Source: Chionis minor
Lineage: Eukaryota; Chordata; Aves; Charadriiformes; Chionididae
NCBI GenBank assembly: GCA_013398295.1
Contig: VZSF01001520.1
Span: 1,122,566-1,186,565, forward strand
Length of the DNA: 64,000 nucleotides
Direction of reading: 5' to 3'
The translations under genes were made by a program, and so were the position numbers. Each line of letters begins with the position of its first letter. Positions within the stretch are counted from its first letter, which is position 1. Below the pieces are notes generated by a model. It ran no database searches. It saw only the letters and a list, made by a program, of their open reading frames with translations, and was not told the DNA's origin. Of the stretch, positions 45,131-58,310 are shown piece by piece.

Positions 45131-48100
45131 CTCTGTCCCTGTGCTGGATTGTTACTAATTGAGTCTCTTCCACCTCCGAGCATCCTACCGACCCCTTAGA
45201 TGGCCGAGGGAGATGATCCTGTGTCCTCCCCTGGACCACCCCATTGGTAACGCGAGGCTCCAGCATGGGGTGAATTTCCCCTAGATGAGTAATAGCTTTT
45301 CTAATGCACGGGCAGGCTGTCAGCTTCCCTACTCCCAGTGTTTTATGGGTTTAACTGAACGGCTCTGAACTCCCTAGTAAGAAATAAAGTTATCCCTCAG
45401 CGTCCCTTCTAAACATTTCACTCAGTGCAAACGGTGTTTAAGAAAAATGAGGACATATTTCTTCTTAAGGATGCAGTATCCCCCTTCAGAGGCCTAATTT
45501 ATGCCATATATCACTGGCCAGGGAGAGAAAGGCAGCACAGACCTCACACTAGGAGTGAGCTGGCCCAAGCGCAGCCCAGGCACAGCCGCTCCTGCTGCAA
45601 TGGTGCAATGGGCTGCAACTCAAAGTCCTCCAGAGTCCGCAGAGTCCCCGCTGGAAAGCAGAGCCCGGCTGGCAGGCAGCGGAGCAGGACGGACACCTGC
45701 TAACGCTCAGCACCACACGCTGCATCTTTGGCTGCCACATCGGCCCTCTGCCACTGCAGAGACCTCCTCACCTGCACCACCCCAGCCTGCATGGACCCCA
45801 TCCTCCTCACCCGACCCCAGCTCAGCCCCGCTCTGGCCACAGCTGAACTGTGACAGCCTCCGCACCAGCTCCGCTCCCTTGCACTGCGCCGGTCTCCTCT
45901 GCGACACTGCTTCCTCACCTGCCACTGACCTGCTCTGCTGCCGCTCGACCAGCTCTTCACAGGCATTTGGCACAGCTGGTGAGGAAAGTGGTTCAACTGC
46001 GAGCAAGGACAGGACTAATCCTTCTTCACAGCTCTTTAGTAACGCACGTCTGAACCTTTTCCTGAGCAGATCTCAAAAATGATCCTAAATGTGCTTTGAT
46101 CTTGTCTACCCCCAGCCTCCTTTACTCTGAGAGCCACTACGGCTCTGCTGCTCGCCCCCGAGTGCTGCGACAAACCTCCTTGCCTCTGCCCTTCCCTTCG
46201 CCCCGCTCTGCACTCACGTACCCTGAACCTCCAAAGGACAAGAATTAAGCCCTTCTTTCTGCATACAAGTAACACAGGGAACTTCCACAATTAATGAAAG
46301 GAGCAGACTGGAAAGAAGAGGGGTAAAAGTGAGCAACGGGAGTCAGGAACTCATGTTCTGCTCCCTGCTCTGCTACTGACCTGCTCCTTCTCTTTGGGCA
46401 AACAACATCATGCAGGCTCCCATCCTGCCCGTGGCCTGCTGGGTCTCTGCGGATGGTCAGCCATTTGGGCAAAGATCCCTTGCCCAGCTTAGCGGGCCCA
46501 GTATCTTGTTTGCAATTTTAGGTGCTACTGCAATTCAAGTAAGAGCAGAGGAAAAGCACTCATTCAGGACAGTTTGAAGCTCAAAGTCCCTTGTGTCCTG
46601 CAGCCAACTTTCTAGTTCATCTGTCAATGCAGGAGCTGTGATGAGACATTTCAACAGTTTCATCCGCTCGGTCCCATGAGAACCTGCTCTCAGGGCGCCA
46701 GCCGAACGCAGCGAGCAGGGTCTCGCGGCTCCCCAGGCTGAGAGAGGCTGCTCCTGGGAGCCTTGTGTCTTCAGAGTCTTTCTTTCAGATAACATAAAGC
46801 CAAGAGGATCAGCTTTTCTGATCCGGTTTCTCCTCCTTGCCTTATTTATTTATTTATTATTAATTTTTTAGTCCAGTTAAAAGGTTTACTATCCAGACGA
46901 GCCTAAGTGGCCTCACTCAGCCTAAGTAACTCTATAAATCAAGCCGAACTGCTAACATCTACATCACAATCCCGCCATCAATCTCCCCACAGGTTGTGAA
47001 GAAAACCGAGGGAAAAGATGCAAAAGGGAGAGTGAAGAGTAATAGCTCATCGCCATCAGGCAGGTCCCTGCAGGCTGGCTGTGGCCCTTGGAAAACTCCC
47101 CATGAAGCCACACATGTTGTCAGGGCAACTAAATGCAAAAATGGTGCCTAAATTCACCTCTCCATGGACACACATGCACGTTCCAGGTCCTGTGCCAGGA
47201 GGACATGGTGAACGCAGAGAAAGGGAGGGAAGGGGTGATGGAGAACAGAGGGCTGGCAAAGCCTCCGGAGCAGGGCCAGCCAGCCCGTATGGGAGCCAGC
47301 TCCCAAGGAATGAAGAAGAGGCCAAGACACGAGCCTCTTCGAAACGTTACACAGACCCCTTTGTAAATGCCGAAAGAGGCAGGGCAGGGGGTGCAGTGAA
47401 ACACTGGGGTGGCAGAGAGGGAACCAGACTTAGTTGCGAGTACCTGATGCTGGGGGAATGAAAAGGACCTGTGAGAAACAACAGGTCCCTTAAAGGATGC
47501 AGATTCCAAAGAGAATTGCTCAAAGTTTCATCAGTCCCTCTTGGTAACTGCCTTTAATGAGTTACTTTATAGAGAATCCAAACCCACCGTGACCCAAGTC
47601 AGTGGAGAGCAGCTCCCCGGCTTCAGGCTGGGCTCCGAATCATCCCTAATCAAGGGCAGGAGGTAAGTGAGCTACCTCCTAAAAAAGGGTCCCTGCAAAC
47701 CCTGCTGGTAGTTGGTAGGCAGCTTAAGAGCAATTTGCAATCGCTTTCAGCACTATTAAGCTCAGACCCAACAAAGAATGCAGACTCCTAATTAATTGCA
47801 GTGGGAAGTCAGAAGCATAAATGGGAGTTGGGAGCCTGAATGCTTGTTGCATCACTAAGAAACACAGGGCCAGAAAAAGTTCATTATTGTGGTCTTTCTG
47901 GTCCTGCAAAGTAAATCAGCGTGTTAACCCGCACGAGGTGAGACCTCAGCGAGAGCCGCATGACGGAGAGCAAACTAGAGCATCTTGGCCCTCCAGCTTG
48001 TGTTACGTCCTCCCCACAGCCCCCGACCGCAGCCTGAGCTGTACGTGAGCAGGTAACATGCTCTGGGATTGGTACGCAAAGGGGTCACTCAGATCCCTTA

Positions 48101-48559
48101 AAGGTTTCTATAATGCCCAAGTGGGGCTGGGAGTCTTTTAGGAACCCACAGAGCAGGCACCCATCGCACACAGCACTGGGAGTTCAGGGGCTCTTTAATC
48201 CCCGGAGATGCCTGGCACCTGCAAATACTGTGCAACATGCTTAGGAGAAACGCTTGTCCGTCCTGTTGGTGTGGAAAATGCTCACAGTCACAGAGGAGAG
48301 CCGAACTCTGGCGTGAAAGTAGTGGGTCATCCCTGAGCTTGTTAATTCAGCAGTCCTGTCAGGGCGGCATGGGAGAGAAACCCCACCGGCTGGGCTGTGT
48401 GGGCACTCACCCCACGCTTCCCAGCGCTCACACCGACGCTAATTCTCTGTCTTGCCTTTCGCTGCTCTTTCTGCTGGTCATTAGGGCTCATCTTCTTATC
48501 TCTCTTGTCCTCGTGAGCCCATCCATGTGCTAGCGCTATCACTAATTGCAAACACCCAT

Positions 48560-48970
48560 CAGTGGGAACACACACGTGTAGAAAAACGTGGCCGTGCAGG
48601 TGCACTATCACATGCAGAGGCACACACGACCCAGCACGCAAACACACGCAATCGCACGCCCGTGCATGTGCTCAGGAAACGGTATGCACACAGAACCCAT
48701 GCTAATGCACACAAACGGCTGTGGACCTGTGACTGTACAAGTCTTACATCCGCACACCGCAATGCACAGACAGATAAGCAGCGTACGCACCTCCCCGGAG
48801 GCGCACACCCGCACGCACCGAGCTCTGCTCAGCCCCGCACAGGCGGTGAGCACCCACGTATGTACAGCCCACCGGCAGCCACACATGCAGACGCACACAG
48901 GCGGCCACCCGTGCGAGCGCAGAGCACCCTGCATGCACTCACACTCACACACGCACGCTTCTAGCACAAG
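48560..48970. repeat. Degenerate CA/GCAC-rich simple sequence
   Basis: About 400 bp of alternating purine-pyrimidine words (cacacgcac, gcacgc, acacatgcagac) with many CpGs. It makes His/Thr-rich open frames that are not genes. Probably an old (CA)n-derived array. Confidence 0.7.
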
Positions 48971-49679
48971 CCCGCATGCCAGGAGCGGTTTATTCTACAG
49001 CCTGGAGGGAGAAGACAGTGGGCTCCCAGCCGGACCCTGCAGTCAGACTCGGCAGCAGGGACAGACACGCTCCCCATCCCACCAAAGAGCCCCTCTTTAC
49101 CCCCAGCCCATCTGCACCTCACACCTTAAGGCAAAAAGAGCATCGGTGAGTGTCTCATTGGAGCTGGCGTCCCAGCGGAGTGTGTGTGCCGGGCAGGGGA
49201 TCTCTCCCTCTCCCTCTCTCTTCCACTCGCATCTTTTCATGAACTCTATTTCTCTTTCCTTTCTGAAAACAACTGAGCTGTAAATACTGTTTAACCTTCT
49301 TCCCCCCTTCCCCCCTCCCCTCCGCACTATAAAAACACAAATATGCCATAACTCAGCTGGCTCAGCCGCCGCGCCTCCAACATGCCCTGCTCCAGGCCTC
49401 TCAGGAAGGTCATAACAAACGACTTTCCGATTCAGTGCTCCTGAAATAATTTTGTGTATTAAAACCTGAATCTGCACTTTCTGGACCGAAAGCCTCTCTT
49501 AATTATGGCAAGCGTCCTTGGGATGGACAGTGATCCTTCACTACAGCACCGCTAACCAACCGGAGAGGCAGCGGCTCCGGCTCCCCACCACCACCTCCTC
49601 CCGCTGCCCCCTCCCACCACCACCCAACCCACGGCCCCCCTTGCTCCCTCGCCCCCCCGCCTTCCCTTTGCCCAATCTG

Positions 49680-49990
49680 TTTTCAAAGTGTGTCTGTCCT
49701 TTATTAAATTGTTTTCTTTTCCACATTATCAGTTGCCATGGAGACCTCATCTCTCGGATTATTTGAATTTCATTATATCTATTGATTTGGGAGCATTTCA
49801 TCTTTTTTATTGTTTTTCTGTCAATTTTCAAAACGAATAACCATCTAATTTGCGTCAGTGCTGATTATGTTTGTCCCTCAATAGAGGTCGGCAGCTGCGT
49901 CGGGGAAACAAATCAATGGGAAACCATCATAAACCTCCCCAGTACAATCTCCAGGATATGTGGGTGACATTCCACGCCTGCGAGAAACAC
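49680..49990. promoter_or_regulatory. Candidate conserved element with X-box-like site
   Basis: About 300 bp of AT-rich unique sequence containing gttgccatggagac at 49732-49745 (close to the palindromic RFX X-box), ggattatttg, ctattgatttgg and ccatctaatttgc words. Its neat non-repetitive composition next to low-complexity DNA suggests a conserved enhancer. Not testable here. Confidence 0.28.
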
Positions 49991-50073
49991 TCATCATATC
50001 CAAACTTCTTTCTTTCTTTTCTTTTTTCTTCTCCCCTCTTTTTTTTATTTTTTTTTTTTTTTTTTTCCCCCTT
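49985..50073 (+). repeat. Long polypyrimidine tract followed by cttgcag
   Basis: Nearly 90 bases of T and C on the plus strand run into ccccttgcag|ctagc, the exact form of a strong 3' splice site, but on the strand opposite to CASZ1. Confidence 0.6.
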
Positions 50074-50507
50074 GCAGCTAGCTCTGCTGGCCAGTGGCGG
50101 GTCACATTTAAAATCATATTTATTTTACACACATACATGTACAATTTTGGATGCATCGCATTTTCAGACAGGGAGGGGACAAGGGTGAGAAGAGGGGGAA
50201 GGAATTTTTTTTTTGGTAAGAAAGAAGGGAAGAAAAGGAAGACGAGGGAAAGAAAAAGAGGAAAAGTGGATCGGGATTGCAAATTGCTTACTATGTTTTT
50301 TTTTTAAATAATTTATGCAATTTTAAGCATTTATGTATAAATTTTTTAATAAGCTACCCTGGAGCAAAATAGCCATTAACATCCCGACGTCCTTCTGTCC
50401 AATGGGCTCGTGTGCAGGATCAATTTCCGAGAGTACTTTCCTTTTTTTTTATGACATGATAAAATGCTTTTAAAGCAACTTACACAAATATGGAAATTTT
50501 TTTCCCC

Positions 50508-50510
<3 letters not shown>

Positions 50511-50541
<31 letters not shown>

Positions 50542-50599
50542 CAGCCTCCACTTATTCACCAGGGAGAGCGAGCGAGCGAGCGTGTGTGTGTGTGTGTGC
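50511..50599. repeat. Poly(T) and compound (GAGC)n(TG)n microsatellite
   Basis: T27 at 50511-50537, then gagagcgagcgagcgagcg (50564-50582) running directly into about nine TG units (to 50599). Confidence 0.9.
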
Positions 50600-53500
50600 T
50601 GGGGTGGGCAGTTGGCAGAAGGATAGACCCAGCCCTAACTGGAACGGACCTGCCTGTCCTTCTAACAAGGGCATAAACTTTCATTAGCGATGCACACAGT
50701 CAAAGGCAATTTAGGGAAACGCGCTGTACAGAAAAGGAAAACCTCAGCGTTTTTTATACAGCGGCTCCTTGGCTCCGTCCAGGGGGCTCTATCCTTGAGC
50801 TCAGCTTGCGCTCTCTAACCAAAGTGACCCCACCGGCCATGGGGGAGGCAGGAGCAGGGCCGGGGGGGAAAGAGGCTGGGGCTGCCCTTGGGGATGCCGG
50901 TGCCTGGCAGCGCCAGCCTCGGCCCCTCGCCCCGGCCCCACCAGCAGCCTGCACGCCCCGCAGCTGCTCCGCAGAAGCCAGTCAATATTAACGTCTTGCT
51001 GGAACCCACCGGTCCTACGAGAGGCCCAGAGGTTATCTGTTGCTCTGCCCACTGCCGAGCTTTGCGCGCCGGTCCTCCCCAAAGGTCTCTATTTCGGGTT
51101 TCCGCACGCTGACAAGTAGCTTACAGCCGCTCGATGCCCCTTTGGGGCATTAGTTACAAGCTGGCTCTGCCCAGACCAGACAGATGTGTCGCTGCTGCTC
51201 CTGTTTCCACAGGGTATATAGGCTAGTTATTTTTGCAGCTGGGACATGGTCAGCCTCACACAGGAACCTGGAAAATGCCATTCCTAAAGGGATGGCTCCT
51301 GCCACTGGCCCCCAGAGCAGGCACAGCTCTGCGGAGGAGGGACACGAGCACACCGGGCTGGAGCGAGAGCAGGCCAATACGAGGGGCTCGGCGGGGTCCG
51401 AAAGTCACAGCCACACATTGGAAATGAAAGAGAACTATTTCTCCAGCCAGCAATTGCCTTGGCCCTATGCACCCCCAGCCAGATATACACTATACATGCC
51501 CAAGCACGGGAAGTCCCTGTGCATGTTCCTATTATTTGCATCAACATGAAGCCCTGACACTGGTTCTTCTACAAGAGCAGATTTCTTTACCTTTTTGTAC
51601 GACACACTTCCAGAGATAACACAGACTTATGAATTTAATCCTACCGACAGCAGGCTTGCGTGTTACCGGCACCCCGCACAGACCCCTGCATGCTCCCAAC
51701 CCTGCGCAGCCCTGGTGCAGGCTCATCCCAGCCGCGCAGTGCTGGCCAGCACGGGGCTGCGCACATACCACCCCATGTCCAATGTTTGTGGGCATCTGAA
51801 TAAAGCAGAGGGTAAAAAAAGAAAAAAAAAATTCAAAAAAAAATAAAATTCAAGGGGCAGCCAATGCTCAGCTGGAAAAACACAAAGTGCCGAGAACAGC
51901 AAACCCAATCAATAACAATCACAACCTCAGCAGCAGGCAAGGAAAGCATGAACCGTTTTGGCCTGCTCCCTGCATGCTCACCCACTTGGGAAAACACAGT
52001 CCCCTGGAGGCCCGTGATTTCATCCCCTCCCACTCCACGCTACATTCGCCCTCACCAAAAATCTTTAGAGAGTGCAAGACCCCCGGGCTCCTGTTTTGGT
52101 CAGAAACTCAGCAAAGAGGAGAGGAGGTCTCTGCACAGAGGAACAGGACTCCGGGCAATGAGCTGGCACCTGAGGAAGGGTCTTGATGCTATGAAAGGCT
52201 CTGCGTCCAGCAAAGTGCTCCTTACACCCCACATCCTCCTGACCCCCCCTCCCTTCCAAAGTTTTGCCCTTTGTGTCTCCCTCCCCCTCTCAGGTGCCAG
52301 TCTCAGCTTTAGCGTGCTCTTCCTCTCCCCTCTTCTTTCCTCAAGTTCCCAACACCATCCCACCTTCTTCCTCCCCAGCATCTCCCGCCAAACTCCTTGT
52401 GCCCCAGTCCACACCCCCATGCCCTCTTCACACCTCTCCTCCCGCAGTCCCCGTGGTCCTACCGCCCACGGCTGGCAGAGAAAGCCATGCTGCCCTGGGG
52501 ACCAGCACCCCCAAGGACCAGCGACCAACTTGGGGAGGGGGAAACACGAAAACCCTCAGGGAAAAGGTGAGCGCTCTCCCTCCTCCCCGTCTTGTGTCAC
52601 TCCTCACCCAGACTGTACAGATTTGGGGGATTCTCTGTAGCAGCAGAGAGGTCAGCAGGAGTTGGAAGGTTTTCAGATCATATATATCACTCTATATGGT
52701 CTTGTCTACAGTGAGTGCTAAATATAGCCTAGCCAAACCTGGAGGTGACTTCAGTGCTGTGATGCAGGGACATCAGCCACTGCACAGGCACCCTCCACTA
52801 CCTCAAAGCAATACAGATGTCAACAGTCACAACCCAAAAATCGAGGATGCCTGTGAATCCTCCGTCCTCCCACTGCCGGAGTATGAGCCAGGTTCTCTCT
52901 CCCTCTCCCTTTCCCTCTCTCAGGTGTCCATAATGGTTCCTCTTTCTGAGTGGTGACCAGTCAAAATAAGGTAGCATTTTCCAGCTTGAAGGTCCTTTTT
53001 TCCGTGGGATGTGGACCCTCTTATCTATGGCATGCCAGCATCTGTTGCAGCATAGCTCCTTAAAAACTTAAACAGTGGAAGAAGCTCTGAATAGAAGGGG
53101 GAAGTCTCGTGTGGGTCAGAATAATTAGGCTGAGCTCAAATTGGCTTTAGGCATCTGCTGCTGCCTCTGAGCAAAATCAAGGCACGCTGCTTCCATCAGC
53201 ATCTCTCTGCTGTTAGCCTTACCCCGCAGAACAGAGGGGACCCCATACTGCCTCATATAGGGCATCTCTGGGAACAAGACTTGCTTCAACAGAAGCCATA
53301 AAGCCTCCTTATCCAGCTATCATTAAAGCCAAGAGAAAAGAGGCCAGACAGAGAGATTGAGATGAGCCATTTCCCCAACAAACTTGCTTCCCTTTTTCAT
53401 TCGCTCCTTTCTTTTTTTTCCCCCTTTAACTGTCATTAAAATAACAAGTTTCTGTTACAGTCTAAACATTCCCACATTGTATAAAGGGTTATGTTACACT

Positions 53501-55414
53501 AGAGTCACTGCCGGGCCCAGTGTTTGCACAGAAACCTCACTGCAGGTCCCCCCTCCTGACGAAGTGACTTATTAAAGTTTAAACAGTAATTAACAGAACA
53601 ATAAAAATAAAGGGATGTTTGGGGAGTCGTAGTGCACACAGGGTTTTTGGCAGTGCCAGCACTTTTCAGTGCCCTGCGCTGGCAGAAAAAACGGCTGCAA
53701 AACCAGTGGGAAAGATGGTGTGCTCGAAGCCAGAAAGGGGCCGCGGCGAGGCCAAGGTGCGATCCCAGCCCCAGCACGAGGGTACGGAGAGCAGCAGACA
53801 GCAGGACGTGAGGGAAGGGTACGGGAGGACTGGGGAAAGGATGTCAAAGGGTCACTTGGCAGGAGGCTGAGTTGGATCCGCGGCTCACTACCAGCCCTGC
53901 GCTCAGTCTGTGCGAATACCTGCCAGACAGCACCGACAGCTCCGCTGCCTGTTCTCCCACTCTGCCGAGATGGCCTTGGCAAGCCCCAAAATCTGAGTTT
54001 GGGGAACTGGGTCTCTGAAACTAGACCTGCGCTTTGGGGAAGTGGCTCCTTTACTTTAAAAGAGAGTGGGAGAGAGGAAACAGCAACCACAGAGCAAACC
54101 CCTGAAAAAATCTCGCAACAGGGAGAGTTTCTACGAGAGACCTCAAGAGCAGTCCCCTTGCTTGGGAGCTTTAAAACCAGACAGAAGACGTCTTGGAGGG
54201 ACCGATCCTGCCCTGGCCCTGTGCAGGTGTGGGGAGCTCTGAGCTGCAGATCGAACACTGTGTTAGTAATTCTGGGGTCATTCCCTCCTGAAATGCAGTC
54301 AGAACTAGGACCACAGGGCCAAACACGAAAGCCTAACTCACTATGCAGGACCACAACCCTGTCACTCCTACCAGAGCAGAACTTTTCCAACCTATGTGAA
54401 ACTGGCTAATCCAGGCTCCCTTTAAAGAAGCAAAACTGCTTTTCCTCTGTTTTGTTCCCATCCCAGTTGCCTGCCTTGCCCAGGATGAGCTCTAGAGCAT
54501 GTGGGTAGAGTTTAAGCTTAGGTTGTCAGCCCTCCCTATTACCCAACATGCAGCAATGCAGAAAGATCTCATTTGAAGATATTTTTGGTGCCTATTGTAA
54601 CTATTCTCAAATGTTTGCCTCAGTAGCTCACAGTGCTAGTTGGCTCTAGCCCTGATGTGTGACTCAGAACACATAGCATTGTGCAGTCCCATGTTTGCTA
54701 AATCTCTTCCAGTACAACTGCTCAGTTTGCAAATAAAAAGACAGCTCTGTAAGGGTGTATCTCCCGTGCAGAGTGAACTCAGGGAGTGCTGCCTTGAGCC
54801 TTCTCCTTGCAAAGCCCTCTCCCAAGTCTGGTACTTTGTACCCCCAGGCCGGCCAGCCCAGCCGGGGAGCAGCACGGCTCTCAGCCGGCCTGAGGAGCTG
54901 CCCCACTGCCACGAGGACGCACGCAGAGAGCATCCAGCACCAGCTGCTCCCACTCTGCTCACAGCCTCCCTTCCCTCCTCTGCTGGGCTGCAGGAGAAGG
55001 AGAATTCTCCCAGATTCTGCTGCTGCTGGAGCCTGTGGCAGCTCTGTGAACAACCACAAGATACGCTGCCAGAAGCCCCAGTATCGCACCAGTACTGAGT
55101 GAGGACACTGGGATCCAGCGTGCCTGCTCACACCTCCCAGAGGCTAACCTGCCAGCTCGGAGTCATGCACCGGTCCTGCAAATTCAGTCTGCAATGAAAA
55201 CATACTCCAAATACCACAGGCTTGGCTTTTAGAGCAGTCCATGAGGTTGAAGCCTCCTCTTCAGTTCCCTCGCTAGCAAGGAGGACTCTGTCTTCTGCAT
55301 TCTCAATGGTGAACTAACCAGCTTGTTTCTGCAGCTGTTATACTGGTACTGCAGGGCAAAGACACATTTCAAGATTCTCAAAGCCAACAACTCTCATTCT
55401 ACTTCAGCATAATG

Positions 55415-55444
55415 TGGTATCCAGCTCAGTGGTATCCAGCTCAA
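55415..55444. repeat. 15-bp tandem duplication
   Basis: tggtatccagctca plus one base, present twice in tandem with only the last base different. Confidence 0.85.
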
Positions 55445-58169
55445 CACTGTCACTTACTGACAAATACCCACCAACGTGAAAAAAACCACAAATATTGACA
55501 AGAGATGCTGGCTACTCTGCTACTCCTGCTCTCCCACCAACGCTGCTGAGTCCCTGCGGGGACGTCCAGGCACATCCAGCAACCCATCTCCCACCCTTTA
55601 CTCCCTCCACCTGCTCTTCCACCAGGCCCAGGAGTAGAATCCACACCCAGACACTGCAGAGGAGAGGGATTTGTGGACACTGAAAGCGCAGAGGAGCAGT
55701 GGGTCGAGGGTCCCTGCAGACACTGCAGCTGCTGGCTCCCTGCTGGCAGCTCCTGCCCTGGGATGGGGAATCACTGCCTTTGAATCATTACCTCTCAGCC
55801 TCATGCAGAACTCCTTCCCCCCAAAGACAACCGTGACTGGGATCCACTGGCTTTCCTGAGAGCAGACTGGCCCTACAGGAACGTTTTCAAGTCCTCTGTA
55901 GTCTGGAGTAAAAAGGAGCGATGGTCATGATTTACTCTGTGGTCTGGGAAAGGAGAAGGCTCAACTCCCACAAACTGACAGAAAGTGTTAAAAATGTGAC
56001 TTCCCAGGCAATTACCAATGGTGATTTTTAATAAGCAGTTTTCCAGGCACTGGGGGAGCGAGGGACATGGGGGAATCAGATGTTATGAATCTGAATTCAG
56101 CCTAGGTTTCAAAGGTGCTGGTTTAATAAGCCGTGAGGCGAGCCTGCACTAGCAGCGACAGCCCTGCGAACGAGTGCCAGAGTGGGGGGCTGGCATATCA
56201 GGGTTCAGAATTAATGAAACCAAGACCTTGGCAACCTCAGTGATTTTACTGCATTCTGGTGTAAATTGATAAACTTGCATGGTGCTCCAGGGAGGATGTG
56301 AGATGGAAGGAAGGGGGAAGGGAGAGGGTGAGTGGGAGACATACTGACAACCTTTTCCCTTACACCTGCATTTTAACTGGGCCCCAGCAGATATCTGTGA
56401 GCAGGACACATGGCTTGCCATGCCTCCCCTGCTGCCCTGCGCCCCATTCCGCACCGCACTTCACTGCTCAGGATGTCTTCACAAAAGCCTGTCCTGAAGC
56501 CCCAGGAAGTCATCGGGTCCCACTACCAGGGAGGTAAATGGGACGATACCTCATCAAACACGGTCTTGTTTGGCCAGCAACACTATGCCCTCTTGCCCGC
56601 AAACCTTCTATTGCAATGTTTTTATTTTCTTGGTGGCTTTTCTGCTTCCATGGGAAATTAAGAGTAACTGTCTTGTTCAGACTTGCCCTAGGAGACAGAA
56701 AACCCTCAAATCCATTGCAAGTTAGGCAGGGCAGCCTCTGCCTGAACCCCTCTGATAGCTGAGCCTCTGGCTCTGGCTTTTTCTTCCCTTCGCTGCCCCA
56801 AGCCAGATGGATGCACAGGAACAGCAGCCAGAATTCAGTGCTGGAGCAAGATGCTGCATGAGGCTCAGCAGCTCCACAGCCTGCACTGCCTCCCCAGGAA
56901 AGGCACATACAGGTGGCTCTGCCATGTCTCACTCCTGGAAATCTCCTTGTACATTCCCAAGGGTTCTCTGACCTGACGTGAGCTGAGCTGCCAGTCTGCT
57001 TTGTGAAGGATTCTCCTGCCCCACAGACTGAGGACGAGCAGCTCATGTCCAGTCCTGAGCACAGGTAAGCAAAATTGACACGTCAAATATCCCAAACACT
57101 CTCAGCCCAGTGTCTCAGCTCCCCTCCTCCAGACCCACTAGGCTCAATCCCTCTCTGACTGCTCTTATAGTAATGTCACTCTGCTGAGCTCAGACGAATG
57201 ATTTTCCCAGCTGCCACCATGTCAGTGACAGGAGAATTGAGCTTATGGCTTTCCACTGCCACTCACATCAGACTGAGAGAAAAAGACACGCCACCCAAAT
57301 CTGAACTTTTCATCCCATTCGCCCAGCTACAAGATGTTTTCCAGCTCCTGGTTGTGCTGGAGTCAGGGTCTCCAGACTCATTTGCAGCGAGAGTGACAGT
57401 GCTTGAGAGGAGAGATGTGTTGAACAGGTACAAATAGGTGCAAATAGAACAACAGAAGGTGCCCCCAGGTCAGCACTCACGTGCATTTTCCTCGGCCATG
57501 TCTGAGGAGACTTGGAGTCAGAACAGAGCACAACTTTGCATGGGGGTCTCAAACATTTTCACAATGCAGAAAGACTGTCCTGTGCACTTCCTTTTCCAAA
57601 ACGTCGTTCAGGATGCCTCTACAGCAATGCCAGTAACTGCCTGTAGGGAATGTTATGTTAGAAAATTATCTAATGCACTCTTAATCACCTGGTCTTGCAA
57701 ACTACAGAAGGAAACAGGAACAGCCAGCACAGTATGACCCTTCTTCCAGACACCACTGACTTTAGATACCATTATCAGTGGTAGCCTGGTCCATGTCCCA
57801 GAGCTGAAGCCCTCTTTCAGTTAACAGGCCGTGAAATTATTTAGACTATTCTTGATATTACATACTGTTATATTTGTAATTAACACAGATCAGCAGTGCC
57901 CCATCCCACAATCCCCGTATTTTGCTGAATAAGGAGGAGACCGCACGCTTAGAAGCACTTAGTCTTCACCTAACCCTCCTTCTGCTAGGTTTATGGGAAT
58001 CCAACACTTCACAGCAGACCTATCCCACAAGGAAAGGGTTCGATATTGTCAGAGATTTGAATTCACGTATATTTGAAATATGATATGGGAACCAGCACTC
58101 TAAAATTGGGTCTTACCTCCTTTTTTTTGGAAAGGACTTCTAACAAAGAAAAAAATCTGCCAGCAGACT

Positions 58170-58310
58170 AAGTGTTCGGCGCTATCTTCAATCAGGCAAG
58201 CCTAATTATACCCATTATACTGATGAGGAAGCACTGGCACAAAGCTATGCATTCGCATGGCTACAGATACAAAGTGAATCAATGGCAAAGCTGGAAATAA
58301 ACCCAGGAAT
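58170..58310 (+). repeat. MIR-like ancient SINE fragment
   Basis: 'acccattatactgatgagg', 'gcactggcacaaagc' and 'tggcaaagctggaaataaac' then 'ccaggaatc' follow the order of the MIR core (cccattttacagatgagg...gcagagctggaattcgaacccagg). Confidence 0.5.

Noticed and set aside
48588..49283. 231-codon His/Thr-rich plus-strand frame
   Set aside because: Produced by the CA-type simple repeat.
51864..52640. 258-codon plus-strand open frame
   Set aside because: Pro/Ser-rich, no recognisable domain, overlaps other open frames; composition effect in intron.
53590..54409. Long open frames on both strands (266 and 246 codons)
   Set aside because: Simultaneously open on both strands with no familiar motif or splice context; chance.
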